A stretch of 64,000 nt of DNA from UBA12567 sp964598425 (lineage in GTDB: Bacteria > Planctomycetota > Phycisphaerae > Phycisphaerales > SM1A02), in the NCBI GenBank assembly GCA_964598425.1, contig CAZRBV010000009.1, positions 1-64,000 of the forward strand. Reading direction: 5' to 3'. How positions within the stretch are numbered: the first letter of the stretch is position 1; each line of letters begins with the position of its first letter. Under the pieces are notes generated by a model. That model was not told the DNA's origin. It did not search any database and was given only the letters and a program-made list of their open reading frames with translations. A program made the position numbers and the translations under genes. Positions 18,755 to 26,767 of the stretch are shown piece after piece.

Positions 18755-20494
18755 TCAGTGCAGAAGCACGTCGTCTGCGCTCGCAGCCTTCATCCAATCA
18801 GCTGCGAGGACGTCAAAGGCATCGCGAATCACGATCCAGTACCGATCGACGTCAGTCTTGAACCAACACACATCGGCTCTGCCGTCACCGTTGTAATCGG
18901 CAATCCGACCAAGTGAGTAGGGGTAGGATCCACCGATCCAGCCACCACCGCCCGGAGCATTGACCAACCCGTCGCGGAGAGCGAGCCAGTGATTCCCGGT
19001 ATCGGTGTTGCAATACAAGAGGTCGGCATTGCCATCGCCGTTGAAGTCATCGCACGCAACGATATTCCAGCCTTCCAAACCACTTGAGACGTAGGCGCCT
19101 CCAGCTGGATTCAGACCATCTTTCAGCGCCATCCAGTGCCGACCACTGTTCGTATCGTGGTAGAGAAGATCGGAGTTGCCGTCGCCGTTGAAGTCAGCAA
19201 CAAACTCAAGATCCCAACCTGCCAACCCGCTGCTGATATAGCCGCCCGAATCAATGTGGCCGGTATTGTCCATCAAGTCGACCCAGTGACGATTGTCCGA
19301 CTCCGTATGCCAGATGATGTCATCGGCGCCGTCGGCGTTGAAATCCGCAATGCCCCACGGCATTGCTGAGGTGTCGCCGACACCGGCATCGATGAAGAAC
19401 CCATCAAGTACTCCGAATCCATTGCGAAGTGCGATCCACCATCGGTCGTTGTTGGTGTTGAACCACAACATGTCGGTCTTGCCGTCACCATTGAAGTCGC
19501 CAGTCTGATGGAGTTCCCACCCAGCAATATTGCTTGAGATCCAGCCACCACCCAGCGAGTGATTCAGCACACCATTCTTCAAGGCAACCCAGTATCGTTG
19601 GCTCGCGGACGCCCAGAAAAGCACATCGGTCTTGCTATCACCATTGAAGTCGCCGACGGAGTGAATTGTCCACCCGGCAAGCCCAGAGCTGACATAGCCC
19701 GATGAATCTACAACCGTTCCGGTGCGAAGCTGGACCAAGTCCTTGCCCGTGCTGTACTCGTGGAACAGCGAATCGGCATTGCCGTCGCCATTGAAGTCGG
19801 CCCCGCGGGCGAGCGGCATCACAGCCAACTGCTCAAATGTCTGATCGGTTGCGAGCGTTGTAGAGCCGGAACCATTTCGCCACTGCACGCTGATCGTGCC
19901 ACTCACAGTCTCGCCGATACCAACAACAAACTGCCCAAGGAGCACCTTGTCATCGGGTGAGGCTGAACCATCACCCTGAGGATCATCTGGTGACACCAGC
20001 CACATCCCGTTATTCGCTTGCAGGCTTCCCCCGGCATTGAAATTGGCAAAGTTAATCCCGGTTCTGAGAAGTTCATTGTTCGTCGAATCCTCGTACCCGA
20101 TCGTCACCCAGGAATCTGCCCGAAGGGAGGGGAAGGCCAGGTACAAGGATGCATTGATTTCGTTGGCAGTGTTACTACCTTGAGCGCACTGATAGAAACC
20201 AGCGTCGTCAGTCGTCGCAATTGTCAACAGATTCTCGGATGTCCCGGCCACGCCATTGACGTGATCCGAGTCTCTGCTGAAGACAGCGTAGAGGCGAACT
20301 GCCATCAGCACCCTGCCCTCAGGGTCTGGCGTTACCCAGTCATTTTGCGTGACCTGCGACACTGTGGTATCCAGCCCCACATAACTCGCGGAAGCCGTAT
20401 TCGTCAGGCCTGCAATCAGACCTGCCGCAAGACCACACACCGTGGCCGGACGGCCCAGGCCGGATTTGGCCAAACCGAGTCGCGTTGAATTCAT
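18755..20494 (-). CDS. Secreted FG-GAP/VCBS repeat protein with a protease-shared N-terminal domain
   Basis: Exported protein of 579 aa. ATG 20494 follows AGGAG by 8 nt, and a signal peptide ends near residue 36 (TASAS). Residues about 37-225 align with the C-terminal domain of the two proteases at 433-6086: D/S-x-VTIG, D, N-x-L, GI-x-F/W, F-x-AGG-x-L-x-AN and P-x-DPQGDG occur in the same order and spacing. Residues about 230-560 hold seven repeats built on D(F/Y)N.D...D, each with W at fixed positions, expected to form a calcium-binding beta-propeller. Unlike the proteases it has no Cys-rich repeats and no dockerin tail. It lies within the polysaccharide locus but a role there is not shown. 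Confidence 0.8.
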   Translation of the reverse strand: MNSTRLGLAKSGLGRPATVCGLAAGLIAGLTNTASASYVGLDTTVSQVTQNDWVTPDPEGRVLMAVRLYAVFSRDSDHVNGVAGTSENLLTIATTDDAGFYQCAQGSNTANEINASLYLAFPSLRADSWVTIGYEDSTNNELLRTGINFANFNAGGSLQANNGMWLVSPDDPQGDGSASPDDKVLLGQFVVGIGETVSGTISVQWRNGSGSTTLATDQTFEQLAVMPLARGADFNGDGNADSLFHEYSTGKDLVQLRTGTVVDSSGYVSSGLAGWTIHSVGDFNGDSKTDVLFWASASQRYWVALKNGVLNHSLGGGWISSNIAGWELHQTGDFNGDGKTDMLWFNTNNDRWWIALRNGFGVLDGFFIDAGVGDTSAMPWGIADFNADGADDIIWHTESDNRHWVDLMDNTGHIDSGGYISSGLAGWDLEFVADFNGDGNSDLLYHDTNSGRHWMALKDGLNPAGGAYVSSGLEGWNIVACDDFNGDGNADLLYCNTDTGNHWLALRDGLVNAPGGGGWIGGSYPYSLGRIADYNGDGRADVCWFKTDVDRYWIVIRDAFDVLAADWMKAASADDVLLH

Positions 20495-20711
20495 AAAAAA
20501 TACTCCTGAAGACTGATTTGCTGTCTGAGGTCTCTATCGTCCCCCGCACGGGATGGACGGAACACGCGCCACCGAAAGGTCAGTAACTATGCAATCCGCG
20601 GAAGAAACCCACCCATGGCTCTCGGTGGCACCAATTCACCTCATCGGCAGCTTCGCCCATCCACATACTACGATGAAACTGCCGATGTGTGCTCAATCCA
20701 AGGCATTTTGC
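20495..20711. other. Intergenic region upstream of the FG-GAP gene
   Basis: About 217 bp with no gene that I can support. It must contain the promoter and leader of the minus-strand FG-GAP gene and the 3' end of the upstream exported-protein gene. I saw no strong hairpin with a T-tract. Confidence 0.3.
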
Positions 20712-22046
20712 TCAGCTTGGTGGTGGATCGGGGTCGGGGACATTGGGGTCTGGTTCTGCACCCGGATGGCTCGTTGCTGACCCGCGTTCGGACCAGTCCG
20801 GCGGCGGACCGGCTTGATCGTCGCCCGGATCGGGCTTCTCAGGGGTGAGATCCTGATTCTCCAGGCCGGCGTCCGGGGGCGGTTGTACCGGGTCATCATC
20901 GCGTGGGGCTGGGAACGGCGGATTCCAGCCCGGCGGGGGGTCGGGGAGCGGATATCGACCACCGTTGACCGCAGCACATCGATCAGGGCCGAGCCTCTCG
21001 CAGATGGCTGCCAGATACTCGCGTTCCAGCCCGCGGACGGCCAGAAGGGCCTCTACGCGGGGCAGATCCAGCGATTCAGACGAGACATCCTCGCCAACCC
21101 GTCGCTGCATAGGGGCCAGCCACCGCTTTCCGAATCCATCTCGGATGGCTTTCAAGAGTCTCTCGCGGAGCGGCATCCGGGCGATGCCGTACTGACGCTC
21201 CAAGTCAACCAACCAGTCGCGGTCGACCTCAGGCGTCTCGGCGTCACCGCAGGCAGATGCCACCATTCGCTCGACCGTGTCCCGCCGGAACACCTGCGGG
21301 TAGCCAGCGGCAAGGGCCGCCTCCCTGAACGCGCTCCCCGCCTCGGGCGGCATGAGAACCGCGATCTCCTCGATCGCACGATCATTGACCAATCGCACTC
21401 GTCCTCTCGCATCGATCTCGGCTGTTCCCATCCGCAGCGCCTCATCGTGCTTTCCAGTCATGATCAAGTCGATCAGAACGGGCACACCTGTCACATCGAA
21501 CGAATACCGGTTCAGGAGGGCCGAATCGATGTCGTGCTGCCACTTCGCAACACGATCATGGAATGCCGGTCCGAAAGCGCCCGCGTCCACCAGCAGCGGA
21601 TCCAGATTCGTCTGTTCTCCAGGAAATCGGCCTCCTCGCAATCGAGTTGCCCGGTGGTTGGACTTCCAGAAAGACTCAAATGCCTGTTGCTGGGGTGGCG
21701 TCATCATCGATCCCATCGAGCGGACAAGCTCTCCGAATTGCTGGTCCAGCTCGGCCCGAGCGTCACTGAAGATGCGCATTGAATCGACGAACGAAGCCGC
21801 GTCGGTAGCCTCGATCTCACCAGCAATCCGCTCGTTGAGTAATCGCACCCCCGCTTCAAAATCGTTGAGCAGGAGCGAAATGACCTCCTGCTGCGCAGCG
21901 TCGTCGATGCCCGCGATATCGAGGATCGCCTGGGTGTCGCGGACCGCCAGAGGCGGTACAAGGCCGCCAGTATCCGCTGACACCACTCCAACGATGAACA
22001 GACAGGTCAGCACTGAGCCCCAGAGGCATCTCAAGTCAGATGTCAT
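20712..22046 (-). CDS. Uncharacterised exported protein with Pro/Asp-rich tail
   Basis: I do not recognise this 444-aa protein. ATG 22046 has GGAG 9 nt upstream and opens a signal peptide (about residues 1-24). An earlier in-frame ATG at 22109 would add a non-hydrophobic extension without a ribosome-binding site. The body (about 25-370) is helical, rich in Glu, Arg and Ala, and has few Cys. The last 75 residues are a low-complexity tail of Pro, Asp and Gly (PPP, DPD), probably disordered. It diverges from the initiating glycosyl-phosphate transferase gene. No function is assigned. Confidence 0.6.
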   Translation of the reverse strand: MTSDLRCLWGSVLTCLFIVGVVSADTGGLVPPLAVRDTQAILDIAGIDDAAQQEVISLLLNDFEAGVRLLNERIAGEIEATDAASFVDSMRIFSDARAELDQQFGELVRSMGSMMTPPQQQAFESFWKSNHRATRLRGGRFPGEQTNLDPLLVDAGAFGPAFHDRVAKWQHDIDSALLNRYSFDVTGVPVLIDLIMTGKHDEALRMGTAEIDARGRVRLVNDRAIEEIAVLMPPEAGSAFREAALAAGYPQVFRRDTVERMVASACGDAETPEVDRDWLVDLERQYGIARMPLRERLLKAIRDGFGKRWLAPMQRRVGEDVSSESLDLPRVEALLAVRGLEREYLAAICERLGPDRCAAVNGGRYPLPDPPPGWNPPFPAPRDDDPVQPPPDAGLENQDLTPEKPDPGDDQAGPPPDWSERGSATSHPGAEPDPNVPDPDPPPS

Positions 22047-22149
22047 GAAAGCAGCTCCAATCGATCGTGGTGGCCCCCCTGACGGCACTTTCACGCCACG
22101 TACACGCATGTTGATCCTTCTTGACCACCGCAGCAGTACGGATCACTTT

Positions 22150-22157
22150 ATTATACT
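22150..22157. promoter_or_regulatory. Candidate overlapping divergent -10 boxes
   Basis: The 8-bp attatact reads TATAAT on the minus strand (towards the exported-protein gene) and TATACT on the plus strand (towards the sugar-phosphate transferase). It sits in an AT-rich patch unusual for this window. No good -35 box was found at 16-18 bp for either direction. Confidence 0.4.
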
Positions 22158-22228
22158 GATCGATTGCCTTGGGACACCGATCTACCTGTTGCGTTCGCGC
22201 CACGTGATCCTCTTACGGGGACAACCAC

Positions 22229-23647
22229 ATGATCACTCGTCCGTTCAGTTCCGCAACGAAGCCAGCGGCCTCGCTGACGCTGCCTTATCTCGTTCTGAAC
22301 ACCGCTACGACGGCAGGGGTCGGGTTGTTTGCCTATTGGCTCTGGGTTGGGCCGATTTCAAAGATGCCCTTCGACGCCTATGGCGGCACTCTCGCAGCCG
22401 GATCAGTTATCACCGGAATCTGCCTGGGAGTTCTTGGGCCGGGCTCATTCAGCCGTGGACTTGGGCTCCTCCAGATTTTGAGGCACGCTCTCGGAAGTGC
22501 TGCATTGGCATTCACCATCATATTTGTCACATTGGCCCTGACAAAGCGAGCCATCGATGTCTCGCGTGCCTGGCTCCTGATCTGGGCTGCTGGCACCGGC
22601 GTATCCGTTGTCATTGCCCGGCTTGCCTTGATTGCATTGCTTCGCATACTCCGAAACCATGGATTCAACTGTAAAGAAGTCGTCATCGTAGGTTTCGGGC
22701 CGGTGTGCCGCGCCATGATTGACCGCGTAACCGCGGCGAGCTGGTCAGGATTTTATGTCAGCGCTATCTACGACAACCGGCGGCGACATGGTGAGTCCTA
22801 CGAGGGCATTCCAATCTTGCAGGGGATTGATTCGTTGCCTGAAAAGATCGAAGATGGGCATGTTCAAGAAGTGTGGATTGCACTTCCCCTGAAAGCTGAG
22901 AGTCTTATTCAACGAACCGTGGACGTTGTAGGCGAAACGACTGCCACCATTCGGTTCATCCCGGACGCATTCGCGATGCGGCTCCACCAGCACCGCGTCA
23001 GCGAGATTCACGGATTCCCGATGTTCGACCTCTCAGCAAGTCGAATCGTCGGATTCAACAGACTGGTCAAGGAAGTCCTCGATCGCACGGTCGCCGCGGT
23101 TTTCCTCCTGCTGGGCGGACCTGTCTATCTGCTTATTGCGTTGTTGGTCAAGCTCTCGTCTCCGGGGCCCGTGTTCTTCCGTCAGCAGCGTCACGGATGG
23201 GACGGGAAACTCGTAACCATCTACAAGTTTCGCACCATGCGGGTGCATGAGACTCCAAAGGACCGACCAGATCAGGTCGGGCGGAAGGATCCGCGGGTCA
23301 CGAAGATCGGCAGCTTCCTTCGGCGAACGAGTCTCGACGAGATTCCGCAGTTCATCAACGTCCTCCAGGGCCGCATGTCGATCGTCGGTCCAAGACCCCA
23401 CCCGATCGAACTCAACGACGCCTTCCGAACCCGCATCCGCCAATACATGCGGCGGCACAAGGTCAAGCCCGGGATCACCGGACTCGCGCAAGTCTCCGGC
23501 TGGCGAGGCGAGACCGACTCGCTGCAGAAGATGCGTAAGCGCGTGCAGTACGATCTCTACTACATCGAGAATTGGTCACTCGGAATGGACGTTCGGATCA
23601 TGGGCCTCACGCTGTTGAAGGGCTTCGTGCATCCCAACGCATTCTAG
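22229..23647 (+). CDS. Polyprenyl glycosylphosphotransferase (WcaJ/WbaP type)
   Basis: Membrane enzyme of 472 aa predicted to load the first sugar-1-phosphate onto undecaprenyl phosphate and so start repeat-unit synthesis. The N-terminal half has four or five membrane segments and then a nucleotide-binding-like VVIVGFGP region (about 152-159). The C-terminal catalytic domain (about 285-472) begins with a re-entrant hydrophobic segment and contains SSPGPVFFRQQR, YKFRTM, RRTSLDE and GPRPH, all standard for the bacterial sugar transferase family. Its sugar could be Glc-1-P or Gal-1-P. ATG 22229 has only a weak GGGG upstream. It is the natural first enzyme for the assembly genes at 9782-17650. 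Confidence 0.88.
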   Translation: MITRPFSSATKPAASLTLPYLVLNTATTAGVGLFAYWLWVGPISKMPFDAYGGTLAAGSVITGICLGVLGPGSFSRGLGLLQILRHALGSAALAFTIIFVTLALTKRAIDVSRAWLLIWAAGTGVSVVIARLALIALLRILRNHGFNCKEVVIVGFGPVCRAMIDRVTAASWSGFYVSAIYDNRRRHGESYEGIPILQGIDSLPEKIEDGHVQEVWIALPLKAESLIQRTVDVVGETTATIRFIPDAFAMRLHQHRVSEIHGFPMFDLSASRIVGFNRLVKEVLDRTVAAVFLLLGGPVYLLIALLVKLSSPGPVFFRQQRHGWDGKLVTIYKFRTMRVHETPKDRPDQVGRKDPRVTKIGSFLRRTSLDEIPQFINVLQGRMSIVGPRPHPIELNDAFRTRIRQYMRRHKVKPGITGLAQVSGWRGETDSLQKMRKRVQYDLYYIENWSLGMDVRIMGLTLLKGFVHPNAF

Positions 23648-23697
23648 CGGCGCCGCGTCACAGCCACGTTGATGGCGAACGCTGCAATTCAAGTCGC

Positions 23698-24609
23698 CTA
23701 TTCCTTTTCGCCGCCACTCGACTCGCTTCCCCCTGCGGCTGAGCCACCCTCAGACTCTCCCCTGTCTTCGGCTGCCCCCCCATGCAGCAACCCGCCAATC
23801 CCGTCACCGATTCCCTTGAGGCCATCACCCACGCCCTTCAGGCCGTCGTTGAGTTCGCGATTGACGCCGGTGAGTACGCTGCCGAGCTTCCGTCCGACGC
23901 CGGTCTCATCCAGAATCGGGATGTTCTCAAGCGCGGTGGCGACCGTACCGACCGCCGCGCCGCTCAGTCCCTGAATCGGATTCTCCGCGATGTGCTGCAT
24001 GAGAACACCCAGCATCATCGAAATGAGCTGGTGCGCCAGTTGGTCACCGTCGGTCTTCGTGCCGAGCGTGTGCAGTTCCAACCGCGGAATCTTCGTGTCG
24101 AGATGCCCGCCAGCGATATTGACGATGCTCCCGGACGCGGTGAGGTGGATGTCCTCCATGATCAACGTCTTGATATTGAAGTCAACCGGATCGCTCGTAT
24201 CATCAGGTGTCGCCGTGTTGGCATCCACGTTCTTGACGATGATCGACGCGTTCAATCGATCGTCGATCTGCTCGAGATCCACCGTCAGTCCCTTGATATG
24301 AACGAGCGGTATCTCGATGTCGCTGCTGAGGAGCGTCCCGAGATTGGCCTCGATGCGGGCATCCTTCACTTCGATGAAATTCGGTCGCTTGAATCCGGGG
24401 GGATTCGCGATCGTCAGGTTCTGCAATCCAGAGCCTGCTGTAAACACCGCCATGTGAACCGAAGACACCGATGTCGGCACGCCAAGTACCGCCGACCCTT
24501 CACGATCAATGACGCTTCGGGTAATCACATCAATCGCGATGTACGCAATCACAACCAGGAGGATCAGCACCAGAACAGCGCCAATCAGAATCCGCCAGAT
24601 GAGTTTCAT
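23698..24609 (-). CDS. AsmA/DUF748-like membrane-anchored periplasmic protein
   Basis: Protein of 303 aa with one N-terminal membrane anchor (about 5-27, very rich in Val, Leu and Ile) and a long periplasmic part. ATG 24609 has GGAGG 6 nt upstream and is much better than the upstream ATG at 24681. The body has the beta-strand-rich FIEVKDARIEANLGTL and LVHIKGLTVDL pattern seen in AsmA-family lipid-handling proteins. The tail is a Gly/Leu repeat (GLKGVGDGLKGIGDG) followed by a Gly/Ser/Glu-rich end. The family call rests on pattern and topology only. Confidence 0.55.
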   Translation of the reverse strand: MKLIWRILIGAVLVLILLVVIAYIAIDVITRSVIDREGSAVLGVPTSVSSVHMAVFTAGSGLQNLTIANPPGFKRPNFIEVKDARIEANLGTLLSSDIEIPLVHIKGLTVDLEQIDDRLNASIIVKNVDANTATPDDTSDPVDFNIKTLIMEDIHLTASGSIVNIAGGHLDTKIPRLELHTLGTKTDGDQLAHQLISMMLGVLMQHIAENPIQGLSGAAVGTVATALENIPILDETGVGRKLGSVLTGVNRELNDGLKGVGDGLKGIGDGIGGLLHGGAAEDRGESEGGSAAGGSESSGGEKE

Positions 24610-24665
24610 TCGATTCCTCCCTGTCGCGCGTGGAACGGGCAGGCTATCGACTTGGCTCAGCCGTG

Positions 24666-25100
24666 TCAGCAGGGCCCCCACCCGGCCAGCACGATCAGCA
24701 GGTCATCGGTGCCGACCAGATCGTCACCGGTGAAATCCGCCGGGCAATCAACACAGAGCCCCCACACGCCAATCACGGCAAGCAGATCATCCGCGCCGAC
24801 AACCCCATCGCCCGAAAGGTCGGCCACGCAGTCGTCGCCCGGGCCGAGGGTGCCGTCTTCGTGAACATTCTGCGCATAGATCGCCGCCGACGCACTTCGC
24901 TCATCCGACCAGCAGAACACCCGCTGCCCGGCCAGAGAAGCCGATGCCAGATCGGCTTTCCCGCCATCGCCGTTGCCGACGTCCGCTGGGCCCCACGGGA
25001 CCGCCCCACTGGAATCGCTCGCCACTGCACGTACCGTGTCCGCGCCAAGCGTCGAAGCGCGAATCCATCCTGCCACGATGAGCTCGCCAAGTTGCTCGGC
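24666..25100 (-). pseudogene. Detached dockerin-bearing C-terminal part of the secreted repeat protein
   Basis: This frame continues the 25101-26201 ORF directly after its TAG, without a shift. It encodes one more W-S-D-E-R...IYAQ...DGTLG repeat of the same kind, then a dockerin-like doublet (DLSGDGVVGADDLL, DFTGDDLVGTDDLL) ending in AGWGPC. No ribosome-binding site or signal peptide precedes it, so it is unlikely to be expressed alone. It is either a decayed C-terminus, a read-through product, or the result of a base error at 25101-25103. Confidence 0.65.
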
Positions 25101-26201
25101 CTAGAGATCCAGGATCGAGAACTGCGATGACGGCGCAACGACCTGGATGCCCATGCCGCCCCACAGGGACTGCCCATCGCCATCAAACCGGTTCATCTGC
25201 ACGCCTGCGGAGGACTGCAATGAGTCCTGACGCACCCAGTACACCGTCGTTTCGCCGCTCTCCGGATCAAACGACGCCGACGGACTGACGTGAACCATTG
25301 ATGACTCGTTGGTCACCGCCACGCCATTGCTCCCCCACAGCACCGCGCCGCCACCGTCAATACGCTGCAGCCTCGCCATCAGGGGCGAGACTCCGTACCA
25401 CGAAAACACGCCGCCGCCGGTGTCGTCCGGAATGAACTCAGGGAAGGCACCAAACTGCAGCGACCCGGAGGTAAAGACGTCTCTGGGCGCCAATCCCCAC
25501 GTTGCAGAACCGCCCGCACTGATCCGCTGCGCCTTGAGCGTCTTGGCGCCTTGAAAGCTGGTGTAGTGCACAAAGGACGCCACAACGCCGCCATCCGTAG
25601 ATGGTGTGATATCCGAGACGATCAGTGTTCCCGAGACCGAAATCACAGTCTCGGTGAGCCACACAAGGCTGCCACTTTCATCAACGCGTTGAAAATGTGA
25701 CTCCGTATCCTGAAGCCATCCCACAACGACATCGCCATCTGTCGTGCCGCTGATCTGGGCCTGACCGAGATATGCCCCGCTTCCCGATGCAAAGTCATGA
25801 GCCCACAGGATTGAGCCGTCGTGATCAACGAGCGCGGCGCCTACGCTGGAAGCACCGACCCAGGCAATCGCGGCTCGCCCCGATGTGTCCACCGCCAGGT
25901 CGTAGTCCTGCACCCATGAGAGCGATTGGTCCTCAATCAGCACCGGCGCGGTCCACACAGGATCGCCCGCAGCGTCGAGTCGCTGCAGCCGAATGTCGTA
26001 GCCGCTTTCGGAATCGAACCACGCGATCCACGACGAGCCGTCGGCGCCGGTCGCCGCGTGGCTTATGACACAGCCGCCCTCGTCACCAGACACGAGCGTG
26101 TTGGTGGCAGGGTCAGCAGACCACGCCGCGGCCACGGGGGCTGCGGCTGCAAGGAGCGTGAGAACGCACGAGGAGCCGCTGATACATCGAGAGTGTGCCA
26201 T
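25101..26201 (-). CDS. Secreted repeat protein, cut by an in-frame TAG
   Basis: Exported protein of 366 aa to the TAG at 25101-25103, with a signal peptide ending near AAAWS. It is made of about 50-residue repeats with the core IAWFDSESGYDIRLQRLDAAG, resembling the W.D.R....QRLD..G repeats of predicted beta-propeller surface proteins. The homology runs past the stop codon into 24666-25100, where a dockerin-like tail is found, so the intact protein would be about 511 aa. ATG 26201 is my choice; a GTG at 26210 is also in frame. Ligand or enzymatic role is unknown. Confidence 0.62.
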   Translation of the reverse strand: MAHSRCISGSSCVLTLLAAAAPVAAAWSADPATNTLVSGDEGGCVISHAATGADGSSWIAWFDSESGYDIRLQRLDAAGDPVWTAPVLIEDQSLSWVQDYDLAVDTSGRAAIAWVGASSVGAALVDHDGSILWAHDFASGSGAYLGQAQISGTTDGDVVVGWLQDTESHFQRVDESGSLVWLTETVISVSGTLIVSDITPSTDGGVVASFVHYTSFQGAKTLKAQRISAGGSATWGLAPRDVFTSGSLQFGAFPEFIPDDTGGGVFSWYGVSPLMARLQRIDGGGAVLWGSNGVAVTNESSMVHVSPSASFDPESGETTVYWVRQDSLQSSAGVQMNRFDGDGQSLWGGMGIQVVAPSSQFSILDL

Positions 26202-26296
26202 AGCCCTCACGCTACACCGGAGCCCCGCCCGAAGGAAGCACTTCCTTCCAAGGAGGCCGCGTCGAGGTTCTCGGAAGGTCCAACGGCGATCCCCAT

Positions 26297-26323
26297 GGGG
26301 GTCAAGCCGAGGGCTTGACCCCC
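26297..26323 (+). other. Perfect 12-bp hairpin overlapping the tRNA-Asp -35 box
   Basis: A run of 12 complementary pairs (gggggtcaagcc/ggcttgaccccc) encloses a GAG loop. Its right arm contains TTGACC, the likely -35 element of tRNA-Asp. It could be an operator-like inverted repeat or the terminator of something upstream, although no T-tract follows. Confidence 0.6.
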
Positions 26324-26342
26324 TGCGCCTGCGTGATACACT
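26315..26342 (+). promoter_or_regulatory. Promoter of tRNA-Asp
   Basis: TTGACC (26315-26320) and TACACT (26337-26342) are 16 bp apart, and TG precedes the -10 box by one base as in extended -10 promoters. The predicted start site near 26349 lies 10 nt before the tRNA. TACACT also appears before dxs (57531) and the DUF502 gene (63382). Confidence 0.65.
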
Positions 26343-26358
26343 TCTCGCCTTACCAGTT

Positions 26359-26432
26359 GGGGCGGTAGCTCAATTGGTTAGAGTCCCGGCCTGTCGAGCC
26401 GGTGGTTGCGGGTTCGAGTCCCGTCCGCCTCG
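26359..26432 (+). tRNA. tRNA-Asp (GTC anticodon)
   Basis: The 74-nt cloverleaf folds cleanly. The acceptor GGGGCGG pairs with CCGCCTC (one G-T), T8 A9 are present, the D-stem is GCTC/GAGT, the anticodon stem CCGGC/GCCGG encloses CTGTCGA with GTC in the middle, and the T-arm is GCGGG-TTCGAGT-CCCGT. The discriminator is G, as expected for tRNA-Asp. CCA is not encoded. Its last 18 nt recur twice downstream at 160-bp steps. Confidence 0.95.
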
Positions 26433-26441
26433 TTCACTCCA

Positions 26442-26470
26442 GAAGGAGAAGCACTTCGTGCTTCTCCTTC
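26442..26470 (+). terminator. Terminator-like hairpin after tRNA-Asp
   Basis: A 13-bp stem (gaaggagaagcac/gtgcttctccttc) with a TTC loop starts 10 nt after the tRNA and is followed by ttccgttc. It is the first hairpin of repeat unit 1 and probably ends the tRNA transcript. Confidence 0.65.
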
Positions 26471-26601
26471 TTCCGTTCACAAGTCGGTGATCCGCCCCAG
26501 AGGGCGGATCCGGTCCGCCTGCGGCGGACCACGGGTGCCGTGGTCAATTGCCCGCCTCACGGCGGGCAACAGTGCGAGTCCCGTCCGCCTCGTTCACTCC
26601 A

Positions 26602-26630
26602 GAAGGAGAAGCACTTCGTGCTTCTCCTTC
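26602..26630 (+). terminator. Second copy of the terminator-like hairpin
   Basis: Identical to the hairpin at 26442-26470, 160 bp further on, within the second repeat unit. It is probably a by-product of the duplication. Confidence 0.5.
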
Positions 26631-26767
26631 TTCCGTTCACAAGTCGGTGATCCGCCCCAGAGGGCGGATCCGGTCCGCCTGCGGCGGACCACGGGTGCCG
26701 TGGTCAATTGCCCGCCTCACGGCGGGCAACAGTGCGAGTCCCGTCCGCCTCGCCATCGCCACGCGGA

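Larger units (their letters stand above)
26415..26752 (+). repeat. Two identical 160-bp tandem units, each ending in a copy of the tRNA-Asp 3' end
   Basis: 26433-26592 and 26593-26752 are identical over 160 bp. Each ends with cgagtcccgtccgcctcg, the last 18 nt of tRNA-Asp, so the 18-mer occurs at 26415, 26575 and 26735. Inside each unit five hairpins follow one another: gaaggagaagcac/gtgcttctccttc, gatccgccc/gggcggatc, ggtccgcc/ggcggacc, cacgg/ccgtg and ttgcccgcc/ggcgggcaa. No protein gene fits. The layout resembles insertions at a tRNA attachment site that regenerate the 3' end. Confidence 0.9.

Noticed and set aside
21352..22674. 440-aa plus-strand open frame
   Set aside because: It overlaps the exported protein (minus) and the start of the sugar-phosphate transferase; the composition is shadow-like.
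23782..24864. 360-aa plus-strand open frame
   Set aside because: Antisense to the AsmA-like gene, which has a clean ribosome-binding site and membrane anchor.
26415..26752. CRISPR-like array
   Set aside because: The repeat unit is 160 bp with identical 'spacers', and there are no cas genes.
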